From contig JPHH03000031.1 in NCBI GenBank assembly GCA_000750105.3, positions 186,001 through 250,000 of the forward strand: DNA of 64,000 bases, in the 5' to 3' direction. A program made the position numbers and the translations under genes. The notes under the pieces are model-generated. The model was not told where the DNA came from. It saw nothing but the letters and a program-made list of their open reading frames with translations, and did no database searches. Every line of letters begins with the position of its first letter. Positions within the stretch are counted from its first letter, which is position 1. Positions 56,438 to 64,000 of this stretch are shown here, piece after piece. Source of the stretch: Tolypocladium sp. Sup5 PDA-1 (taxonomy: Eukaryota; Ascomycota; Sordariomycetes; Hypocreales; Ophiocordycipitaceae).

Positions 56438-58486
56438 ATGGCCGCCTCGTCACAGTCCAAGGACGCCGAGGATCAAGCAGGACGACCGTCTCTCGCACAG
56501 CTGGATGACGTGTCACCGTCGAGGGCTGACAGTTCCCGGCTCCTCTGTGCGGAGCAGGACCGTGACCGGGTACACGAGAGTTCGCCTCTCCTCAACAGTA
56601 ACGAATCCGACGATGATGGCTGTCGCAGTGGAGCCGCCGCCTCAGCGCGTGTCGACGAAACGCAGACGACCAAGAGCCTGTGGTACATGATCATGCTGAC
56701 CATCAGCATCGGCGGCCTGCAGATCGCATGGTCGGTCGAGCTGTCCAACGGCTCACCCTACCTGCTGTCCCTCGGCCTCAGCAAGTCCCTGATGGCCCTC
56801 GTCTGGATCGCCGGCCCGCTCACCGGGACGTTGGTGGTGCCGTATGTCGGTATCCTGGGCGACAACTGCCGCCTCCCCTGGGGCAAGCGGAGGCCGTTCA
56901 TGGTCGGCGGGACTGTTGCTACGATTCTTGGCTTGCTGTTCCTGGCCTGGGCGAAAGAGATTGTCGCCGGGATCCTGGGCATCTTTGGTGCCGATCCTGC
57001 GTCGAATGGGGTCAGGGTCGTCATCATCACGGCCGCCGTGATTGGCATCTACGTGCTCGACATTGCCATAAACACGGTCCAGGCGGCCATCCGAGCATTC
57101 ATGGTCGACTGCGCGCCAGCCCACCAGCAAGAACTTGCCAACGCCATGGCCAGTCGCCTCACCGGAATCGGGAATATCGTCGGGTTCGTTGCCGGATACG
57201 TCAACCTCCCCGAACACCTCTGGTTTCTGGGCAACACGCAGTTTAAGATTCTTTGCGTGATTGCGTGTATTTCGCTGGGTCTCACAATTGCACTGAGCAC
57301 CTGTATCATCCACGAGAGGGACCCTCGAATTGATGGGCCTCCGGCGAAGAAGACTCCCGGCATCGTGCCCTTCTTCTTTGGCATCTTCAAGTCCATCAAA
57401 CGCCTTCCACCCCAGACTAAGCGAGTTTGCCAGGTCCAATTCTATGCCTGGGTTGGTTTCTTCCCACTCCTGTTCTATACATCGTCGTATATTGGCGAGA
57501 TTTACGTGCAGCCGTATCTCGAAGACAACCCGAATATGACCCCGGACGAGCTCGAGGCATTATACGAGCAGGCAACGCGAATCGGAACTTTTGCTCTGCT
57601 GATAAATGCCATTGTCAGTCTACTGACCAACGTCTTCCTCCCCTTTTTCATCGCGCCGACGTTCGACAGCCGCCCAGTCTTCGCCGGTGCTCCGGATGAG
57701 ACGGCTGCAGCATTCAAAGTCGCCGATAATGGAGAGCGCCGTCCCTTTCTAGAGTATCTGAGAATACCTGGATTTACCCTCAAGCGAGCATGGTTCGGTT
57801 CACTGGTGCTGTTTGCTGGAGCAATGTTCTGCACTCCTCTCGTTCGATCTGTCGAGGCTGCCACGGCTCTGATTGGAGTGGCGGGTGTTACGTGGGCCAT
57901 GACTCTATGGGCACCGTGGGCCATTATTAGCGCTGAGATCAGTCGACGCGATGCTCTCCACCGAGCCAGGAAGCTCCAGGACATGAGCTCGTGTGGCGAC
58001 GCCGAAACCGAGGCTACTTCACCCGTCGAGCACTCGCCGGATAACGATGCGGGACTGCAACACAATGCAGAAGGAAACGAGGAAGAAGTAGACCAAGCTG
58101 GCGTCATCTTGGGCATTCACAACATGGCCATTGCTGTCCCTCAGATTATCGCAACGGTGGGGTCGAGCATCATCTTTAAGATTTGGCAAAAGCCTCGCGG
58201 GACTCCTGGGGACCACAGCATCGCCATCGTGATGGCACTAGGCGGCGCCTTTGTTCTGGTTGCTTCGTTCATTGCTGCCAGAATCAGGGATGACACACCC
58301 ACGCCAGGCGATGAGATTGTAGATGAGGAACGAGCAGAGTCCAACGAAAGCCCCTTGCCTGCATCAGCTACTCCCTACCAGAAACCCACGAAGTCCGGCT
58401 ACCAGAGCCTGCCAGCGATCGGCCAGGAGGCGACGGGGCCATCGGGAAGCGGGAGGGGGGGCTCAGGAGAGGGAGAAGGGCGGTGA
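56438..58486 (+). CDS. Sucrose/alpha-glucoside-type proton symporter (GPH/SUT family)
   Basis: Intronless, 682 aa, with about twelve hydrophobic segments. It belongs to the glycoside-pentoside-hexuronide/SUT branch of the major facilitator superfamily, like plant sucrose transporters and the fission-yeast maltose transporter Sut1. Family marks are AWSVELSNGSPYLLSLGLSK in the first membrane span, the LPWGKRRPF loop after span 3, RAFMVDCAP, and GIHNMAIAVPQI before the last spans. The N-terminal ~75 residues are hydrophilic and acidic (SSPLLNSNESDDD). A long central loop and the Gly-rich C-terminus are probably cytosolic. Uptake of sucrose or related glucosides is inferred from the family. The ATG at 56438 is the first that starts a typical hydrophilic N-tail; the frame is open further upstream. 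Confidence 0.92.
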   Translation: MAASSQSKDAEDQAGRPSLAQLDDVSPSRADSSRLLCAEQDRDRVHESSPLLNSNESDDDGCRSGAAASARVDETQTTKSLWYMIMLTISIGGLQIAWSVELSNGSPYLLSLGLSKSLMALVWIAGPLTGTLVVPYVGILGDNCRLPWGKRRPFMVGGTVATILGLLFLAWAKEIVAGILGIFGADPASNGVRVVIITAAVIGIYVLDIAINTVQAAIRAFMVDCAPAHQQELANAMASRLTGIGNIVGFVAGYVNLPEHLWFLGNTQFKILCVIACISLGLTIALSTCIIHERDPRIDGPPAKKTPGIVPFFFGIFKSIKRLPPQTKRVCQVQFYAWVGFFPLLFYTSSYIGEIYVQPYLEDNPNMTPDELEALYEQATRIGTFALLINAIVSLLTNVFLPFFIAPTFDSRPVFAGAPDETAAAFKVADNGERRPFLEYLRIPGFTLKRAWFGSLVLFAGAMFCTPLVRSVEAATALIGVAGVTWAMTLWAPWAIISAEISRRDALHRARKLQDMSSCGDAETEATSPVEHSPDNDAGLQHNAEGNEEEVDQAGVILGIHNMAIAVPQIIATVGSSIIFKIWQKPRGTPGDHSIAIVMALGGAFVLVASFIAARIRDDTPTPGDEIVDEERAESNESPLPASATPYQKPTKSGYQSLPAIGQEATGPSGSGRGGSGEGEGR

Positions 58487-58882
58487 TGTGACACCGGAGA
58501 TCACGGTGGTTGGCGGGGTATTGTTTCTACTCGACTTGGAGGACCTGGATATCGGCAATGGACATGAGCATTTGGAGTACGTGATGGAGCAGTGCTTGTG
58601 GCCTATTGCATTGACACGGAAATGATATAGGCGTCTACATCGGAACACTCGCAAGAGCAGTATCGGGCAAGCCAGACGAGGCGCAATATGCATACCCTCA
58701 GGCCCCAAGGCCTTGATCGATAGCACTTATTTCTAAAGACAGAAGTTTCCCGTTTTCATTTCCACACCAACGTGTATCCGTCCACTGACTCTTCCAACGT
58801 TGGTCTCCCTCAACACTGCCGACACCTTCAACAAAGCTCTTATACAGTTCCTCTCTCTCTTTTTGGTTCAACTTCCAGCCAT
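58487..58882. other. Intergenic, transporter / secreted protein
   Basis: 396 bp between two convergent stop codons. Nothing else was recognised. Confidence 0.5.
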
Positions 58883-59242
58883 TTATAGACGCGCTTCGTG
58901 CCCCAACTTGAGCTCAGCTTGCACTGACGGCGCGGGAGTAGCGGAACACCGACCGATGTTGGTTATCGTCTCGCCGGGAATGGGGCCTCGCTGCGGGTCG
59001 TACGCGGTGACGCCGGCCCAGTAGAAGCACCACGAGGACGTGCCGTCGCAGTAGGCGTAGTCGCAGGCGATGGGCATGCTCACCGAGTGCGTGACGGCGG
59101 CGGCGGCGCGCGCGGCGTGGGGAGGCACCCATTCCGTCTGGGTGGGCATCTCGGAGCGTTTGGCATCGTCGTGGCCCGGAGGAGGGAGGACGGCCGCGAG
59201 GGAGGCGGCGGCGAAGAGGACGAGGGCCTTGAGAGACGGCAT
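58883..59242 (-). CDS. Small secreted four-cysteine protein
   Basis: Single exon, 119 aa, function unknown. A clear signal peptide occupies residues 1-17 (Lys5, then a hydrophobic core LVLFAAASLAA). The mature part has four cysteines in CDYAYCDGTSSWCFYW and a later GRC, which could form two disulfides. It also has several aromatic residues. The composition is that of a fungal effector or surface-active protein, but I recognise no named family. A TATAAAA lies about 185 bp upstream (59425-59431, minus strand). Its neighbours are a transporter and a MAPEG gene, with no obvious functional link. Confidence 0.78.
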   Translation of the reverse strand: MPSLKALVLFAAASLAAVLPPPGHDDAKRSEMPTQTEWVPPHAARAAAAVTHSVSMPIACDYAYCDGTSSWCFYWAGVTAYDPQRGPIPGETITNIGRCSATPAPSVQAELKLGHEARL

Positions 59243-59424
59243 GGTTTTGTTCTGTGTTTTCTTGTTCTGGTAAGGATGTTGATGGCCCTTTAGGGATGGA
59301 ACGCAGGTGTGTTTTGAAGATGGATTACGCTGCTTAACACCAAAGACGAGAGATGGCGAGCGTAGAGAAGGCGGAGGAGGAAGGAGCTCGGTGCCATCCC
59401 ACATGGGCCCGGCTCGATGAGTGG

Positions 59425-59431
59425 TTTTATA
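59425..59431 (-). promoter_or_regulatory. TATA box-like element of the four-cysteine secreted protein
   Basis: TATAAAA on the minus strand, about 185 bp before the ATG at 59242. Confidence 0.4.
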
Positions 59432-60020
59432 CTCGCAACGCGGGCTTGAATCACTGCATGTACGCATCCAGCTCTCACGGCATGAGGTACGTGCACCGCC
59501 TTGTCAGGCAACTCAGAACTGCCGCAGAGGGGGCGTATGATTCTCTCGCTGTGTGATTCAACGCAGCGGGGCGGAGGCCATGTCCGGCCGAGGGAGCTGC
59601 AATGCAGCGGGCAGCCACGCTCTCGGAAAGTTCTGTCAGCGCCCGGATCGCATCACAGCCCGCCCCATGCAGGCGCGTTGGTTCGCTGGGGCCTTGCAGG
59701 CGGCGCGCTGCCGGTGGCGAAGAAGAGGCGGGGGAGGGATGGTCGAGTGTCCGTGGACGAGTTTGCGCTTGTGCTCGGTGAGCCCACGGTCGGTGATGCG
59801 GAGGGCGGCGGCGGAGCTGGGCCATCTGACCTGGGAGGATCTGATCTCCCTGTGCGATTGTTGCATCTTGATCCCATGTATGAGGCCCGAAACGGGGATT
59901 GAGGGGGGAGGAGGACCGGTTCCTGTGTAGAGTTGGGGAGCTGGCGCTGGGATGTGAGAGCTGGACGTGAGATGATGCACGGGGCCGGACTGCGGCCGAG
60001 CCGGTTCGCACGACAGGCCT

Positions 60021-60046
60021 GGATGGATGGATGGATGGATGGATGG
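60021..60046. repeat. (GGAT)n tetranucleotide microsatellite
   Basis: About six tandem copies. It is intergenic. Confidence 0.9.
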
Positions 60047-60309
60047 GGTTGTATTAATCGGAAACACCACGGCCTTTATTTTTGACCATCTTTCGTGCCG
60101 CTTTGCCACGCTGCTGCACAGGGACTGCCCTGCCTGCCCTGGCGGTCCTGTCCCGGGCCAACTGGCGAACTGCTCTTTTTCAGCCCGTCTCACTTACACG
60201 CATACCTTATGTAGGTACGGATACTCGTACATGTCCACACCGGTCACTCCCCGCCGGCACCGGCGCTCCGATACGCGGATGCCGGACGTCAAGTACGAGA
60301 AGAAGCCAG

Positions 60310-60926
60310 CTACTTTTGCATCATCTTGAGGCCCGCGCGGACCCAGATGGCCACCGCCAGGCCGACGCTCGCCTGCCACAGGCCGCTGCGCAGAAACGAC
60401 AGCCGGCGGTTCTCCTGGAGGAAGACGTAGGTGGCGACGTAGGCGACGCGGGCGCCGAGGAAGCCGAGGGCCAGGACGTTGAGCTCGACGGGCTCGATGC
60501 CGGCCTGGTTGCCCGCGAGGACGCCGGCGGCGAAGAAGCCGAGCGTCTCGAAGCCGTTCTCCGAGGCGCTCTTGGCGCGGAGGATGCGCTGCTTGGTCTG
60601 TGCCATTGTGATGTGATGTGAGCTTGCATGCAATCCCAGCGCGGGTTTCTCTTGCTGGGTGCGGCCTACCGGCTTGTCGAGCGTCTCGGCCTTGGCCACG
60701 CTGTCGCGGAAGCCGCGCGGGTTGGCGTTGTCGTAGGCCTTGCCGGCCGAGGCCACCGAGTAGATGTGCGGCACGAGGCAGGTCGCGAAGAAGACGGCGG
60801 GGACCTGGATGGGTGCAGTCAGCGCCTTGCCCCGTACGAATACCTGTTGTCACGTCGCCGAGGGGCCGAAGCTACCGTAAACAGGGAGATGTTCTTGGTG
60901 AGGTCGATGCCGAGCGTGGAAGTCAT
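60310..60926 (-). CDS. MAPEG-family membrane protein
   Basis: Membrane-associated proteins in eicosanoid and glutathione metabolism; fungal members are mostly uncharacterised glutathione-transferase-like proteins. Three exons (60926-60876, 60804-60670, 60597-60310) with introns of 71 and 72 nt give 157 aa and four hydrophobic segments, matching the family. The conserved part is RILRAKSASENGFETLGFF, with the NGFE/ETLG motif of the glutathione-binding loop, then LNVLALGFLGARVAYVATYV. The second intron is a multiple of three without an in-frame stop, so the retained form would code. I still favour splicing because LDKPTKQRILRA resembles the family better than the longer version. Confidence 0.85.
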
Positions 60927-62132
60927 GATGGGCGATTTGGCGGACGGATTGGGGTATGAACAGCTACGAATCGAGTGCGAGTAGTTTATGAGGACGAGGA
61001 GCCGAGGCTCCCAACATGCCCGGGAAAAGTGTCAGGCACCGTGGCCCGTTGGGTAAAGCTGGCCGTCGATGAGCTCATAGGCTATTAATTAATTACATCA
61101 CGATCCCCAACTGGGCATGGCGTAGCGTGGGAGTGGGAGCGCCACCGAGGGAATGATGCGGGACGTGGCTTTGTTTGGGTTCAACAACAACGAGCTCCAG
61201 GGGAACAGCTGGTCATCGACTACATGCCATGAGCTTCGGCTGTTCTCATCCGTGACATTGCTGGCAGGTCCTTTGACGTTGCATGGAGGATGGAAATCTC
61301 ACTGGCAGATGACCACGAGTATCTGAGCGAGACACGTCTTGGATTAAGATGGGAGCAATCCTGCGAACTACCCATTTCCGCTAGATGGTCGACCAGGGAC
61401 TTTGCTTTGTGCCCCCAGGGCGAGTTGTGAGTGGCTGCGTCACACGTGTGAGTCGGCCCAGTGAGTGAGTGAGTGAGTGGGTGAACAACCAGTGCCTGTG
61501 CCTGAGGTGTCGGTGGATCACAACGCTCGACAGGTAGGTACGTACTCAGTTATGTACTTGCCACCAACTAGTAAGTTACCGAGATGATCAACTCAGACTC
61601 GTCTTCCCGTCACGTGTGCGATGCTGTACATACAAGGTCGACCTCGCACCAAGTGGCGCATCAAAGCACGGCACGACGACTACAAATGCGCTCGCGGCGC
61701 CGAGTGAAGCAAGCGCTTCTCGCACACGATCACAACACGCCCGGAAATGGAGAGAGAGGCTTCTTACGGGAAATCCTCCTCTTGCCACCGGTGGCAGGCC
61801 CCTACGAAAGTTCGGAGTCCTCCGGACCGACCTGAGCGGCAAGCCTGGGCTGTTGTACGCCGTTAAGCGACAGAATAGGAAATCGCCGAAGTTCGACGGG
61901 TGGTTACCTGCATGCTCTCTATGTGACTCACCTCCTGAGTTCTCTTCGGGAAGTGTTCGAGCAAGCTATCTTGCATTTTGTTGGTGCATGTACGGAGCGT
62001 CGCCGTGTCTAGCCAGTCTTCCACCTCGACTTATCTCTTCGACTGTACGAAGCTCTACGAAACTCTACGAACTCGACTTACATGCTCAACTCTGAAGCCC
62101 TCACGAAACAAAACACCCACAACTCGCCCACC
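60927..62132. other. 1.2-kb divergent upstream region, MAPEG / GPI protein
   Basis: No supported gene. It contains (GTGA)n at 61461-61484. The last ~100 bases before the GPI-protein gene are rich in CTACGAA repeats and C/T, as in a fungal 5' leader. Confidence 0.5.
61461..61484. repeat. (GTGA)n tetranucleotide microsatellite
   Basis: About five tandem GTGA units. It is intergenic. Confidence 0.85.
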
Positions 62133-62639
62133 ATGAAGTCTACACTTCCCATCCTCGCCCTCGCTGGCTCCGCCGCCGCCGCCTTCACCGCCGTCCCCAC
62201 CTCCACGCCCGCCTCCGAAGTCCTCCCCAAGACGGGCGACCTCCCGTCCAGCATCACCGGCGCCGCGTACACGTCCCTCGCGAGCGCCCTCCACAGCGTC
62301 GACGTCAAGTACCTCAACGCCGACCAGTACAGCACCGTCCTCTACGACATCTACTCGGCCGGCGCCAAGGCTAGCGACTCGGAGAAGGTGGTGCCGTCGC
62401 TCGTCATGTCGACGTGGGCCTGGGCTGAGATCACCGCCGCGCCGTGGTACGAAAAGAACATGCCCAAAGACGACAAGGCCTACGTGTCCAAGTACATGTC
62501 TGCATACCAGGAGGAGTACAAAAAGGCTGCTAGTGACGGTGGCAAGGGAGACAAGAAGGGCGCGGCGGGGAGGAACGATGCGTTTATGCTGTCTGTTGCT
62601 GGGGCTGTCGGTGCCGTCGTGGCCGTGGTGGCTTTGTAG
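62133..62639 (+). CDS. Putative GPI-anchored cell-surface protein
   Basis: Single exon, 168 aa. A signal peptide is evident (STLPILALAGSAAAAFTA, residues 3-20). The mature part has no cysteine and is predicted helical (YLNADQYSTVLYDIYSAG; EKVVPSLVMSTWAWAEITAAPWYEKN). Then comes a Lys/Gly-rich spacer (SDGGKGDKKGAAGRND) and a hydrophobic C-terminal tail (AFMLSVAGAVGAVVAVVAL) without a charged end. That combination is the classic pattern for GPI attachment. The function is unknown; such small anchored proteins are common in fungal walls. An upstream in-frame ATG would place the signal peptide internally and is unlikely. Confidence 0.8.
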   Translation: MKSTLPILALAGSAAAAFTAVPTSTPASEVLPKTGDLPSSITGAAYTSLASALHSVDVKYLNADQYSTVLYDIYSAGAKASDSEKVVPSLVMSTWAWAEITAAPWYEKNMPKDDKAYVSKYMSAYQEEYKKAASDGGKGDKKGAAGRNDAFMLSVAGAVGAVVAVVAL

Positions 62640-63101
62640 ACGTCATGAGCGGAGGTCTTGAACACGGCTGTTGATGGCATAATGTTGATATTCAACCTCG
62701 TCCGGTAATAGGGGTAGCATAAGGGGTACAGTCTACAACCACTAGCAGATGCTATAATGAATCAAACGCATCACGAAGCACCATTGCCAGGCCTGGACTT
62801 TTGAGAAAGTGCTCATGTCTATACAGCAGCAGCTGGTTTATATACAGCAGAAGTGGCTCGGCCAAGAGCCGACAGGCCATGTCCTTGAGAGAATCAAATA
62901 CACATCATCAAAATGTCGGAGAAGAATGAAAGAAATGCAAAATGCCCGCAACGCCGTGTATCCCGCCACGGTTCCGTCTAAACCCCCCCCCCCCCCCAAA
63001 AAAAACAACGAAGGGAGCACGCGAGTCCTCCGCCCTGGGTATCTCATGCCGTCATTGGCCCCGTTTCCTCATCAAGACCAGCCTCGTGGCGTGCGGTGTG
63101 C
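62640..63101. other. Intergenic with a homopolymer C/A tract
   Basis: 462 bp between two convergent stop codons. A run of about 14 C followed by about 8 A lies at roughly 62985-63007. No gene. Confidence 0.5.
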
Positions 63102-64000
63102 TTAGGCCCTCCAGGGCTTGGGGACGGCAGTGCCGACCTTGCTCTGGTTCCCGGCAGCCGGCTGCTGGTAGACCTTGATGGAGTTGATCTCCCAGAAGGC
63201 GTCCTTGAAGTCGGCCGGGTTGTTGGCGACGTAGTCGTTGCAGGTGGCGGCCTTGGCGGAGCAGGTGGCGTCGGAGGCCCAGACGGAGGGGTTGCCGGCC
63301 CAGTCGCCGCAGAAGGTGGTGTCGAAGACGAGCTGGTTGTTGGCAAAGTGCGAGTCGATGTCGCAGCCCTGGCCGCCGAGGAAGCGGGCCGAGGGCGGGC
63401 CCCAGGAGGCTGGGTTAGGCCGGCCGCTGGCGATGTCGCGCGGGATGGCGGCGCGCTGGAAGAACCAGACGGCGATGTGGTCCGAGGTCCACTCGGTGGC
63501 GTAGACGCCGCCGCGGACGTCGTTGAAGCCGTCGCCGTAGTTCTGCACGTCGGCCGTCTGCTGGCCGCAGCCGCCGCTGGCGTTGCCGCTGCCGCAGTCA
63601 GCCGACTTGAGCATGGTCGAGGCGCGGGCGCCCGTGTTGGTCATGGAGCAGCCGGGGCCCGTGTGCAGGGTGACGGCGCCCGTGGCCTGGGTGTTGACGC
63701 CCTCGATGATGTCGATCTCGCCCGACGAGGGCCAGTTGGGGCCGAACATCCAGAAGGCGGGCCAGACGCCGCAGATGTTGCCGGGCATGTGGGCGATGTC
63801 GGCGAGGAAGAGGCCGTGGGTGAAGGACTTGTGCGAGGTGACGCGCACGGAGCGGCGGCCGTTGGGCGGGTTGGGCGTCTTGTAGTCGACGCCCATGATG
63901 ATGCTGCCGTTGGTGCTGCCGTTGGACTGGCCGTAGCCGATAAGGGCCTGCTGCTGGGCCGTGGCGCGGTCGACGTACTCGACGAAGCCGCGCGTGGGGT
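63102..64000 (-). CDS. Glycoside hydrolase family 16 endo-beta-1,3(4)-glucanase, 5'-truncated by window edge
   Basis: The last ~300 codons of a secreted GH16 enzyme that cleaves beta-1,3 or mixed-linked glucans, or remodels wall glucan. The active-site motif GEIDIIEG (E-x-D-x-x-E) is present, preceded by VWPAFWMFGPNWPSS as expected. Numerous cysteines and the C-terminal FWEINSIKVYQ strand fit the fungal extracellular subfamily. The start and signal peptide lie beyond position 64000. The frame is open to the window edge, and no intron was seen in the visible part. The sequence is very GC-rich in third positions. Confidence 0.93.
   Translation of the reverse strand, partial: PTRGFVEYVDRATAQQQALIGYGQSNGSTNGSIIMGVDYKTPNPPNGRRSVRVTSHKSFTHGLFLADIAHMPGNICGVWPAFWMFGPNWPSSGEIDIIEGVNTQATGAVTLHTGPGCSMTNTGARASTMLKSADCGSGNASGGCGQQTADVQNYGDGFNDVRGGVYATEWTSDHIAVWFFQRAAIPRDIASGRPNPASWGPPSARFLGGQGCDIDSHFANNQLVFDTTFCGDWAGNPSVWASDATCSAKAATCNDYVANNPADFKDAFWEINSIKVYQQPAAGNQSKVGTAVPKPWRA

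Larger units (their letters stand above)
59243..60309. other. 1.07-kb intergenic stretch
   Basis: It contains the promoter of the small secreted protein and a (GGAT)n run at 60021-60046. The overlapping open frames are Pro/Arg/Ser-rich and not convincing. Confidence 0.5.

Overview
The window looks like a chromosomal segment of a filamentous ascomycete (Pezizomycotina, most likely Sordariomycetes and plausibly Hypocreales). The reasons are GC-rich coding sequence, many short GT..AG introns of about 50-75 nt with CTAAC/CTGAC-like branch points, a fused MoaA-MoaC molybdopterin gene (cnxABC type), fungal-type Pet100, Sdo1, Laa1/HEATR5 and carboxypeptidase Y, and several small secreted proteins. 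The species cannot be named from sequence reading alone. All splice sites and starts below were assigned by eye from splice consensus, reading frame and family conservation.

Layout. 0.5-3.9 kb: an insulin-degrading-enzyme-like M16 protease (-). 5.3-6.1 kb: a cysteine-containing secreted protein (-) beside a 4.3-kb gene-poor stretch (6.1-10.4 kb) whose first part is AT-rich and full of short inverted repeats. 10.4-14.5 kb: a compact housekeeping block with Mpp6 (-), complex I NDUFS6 (+), YjbQ/UPF0047 (+) and CFIm25 (-). 16.5-18.3 kb: a disordered protein with a PP1-docking-like motif (+). 18.9-20.5 kb: Pet100 (+) and a TACO1/YebC protein (-), convergent and both linked to cytochrome c oxidase. 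20.8-27.0 kb: a 2054-aa HEAT-repeat Laa1/HEATR5 protein (+). 28.0-32.3 kb: a two-RRM protein and WRAP73 (both -). 33.1-35.2 kb: the MoaA-MoaC fusion (+). 37.1-44.9 kb: FYVE protein (+), ELO fatty-acid elongase (-), carboxypeptidase Y (-). 45.7-49.8 kb: a translation cluster of Trp-tRNA synthetase (-), Sdo1/SBDS (+) and ribosomal protein S18 (-). 50.8-53.6 kb: F-box-like protein and a small disordered hypothetical (both -). 56.4-64 kb: more accessory genes, namely an intronless sucrose-type transporter (+), a four-cysteine secreted protein (-), a MAPEG protein (-), a putative GPI-anchored protein (+) and a GH16 glucanase (-) that runs off the window.

The most notable points are in the MoaA-MoaC gene. 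First, its intron donor splits the codons for the essential C-terminal Gly-Gly of MoaA, so splicing gives a fusion lacking Gly-Gly while intron retention gives a stand-alone MoaA ending in Gly-Gly, the same logic as human MOCS1. Second, the third cysteine of the C-terminal Fe-S motif reads as tryptophan. Other points are an Mpp6 exosome cofactor carrying a C-terminal CCHC zinc knuckle, a repeat insert in Sdo1, in-frame stop-free introns in two genes, and the complex IV gene pair. No tRNA, rRNA, CRISPR array or intact transposon was recognised.
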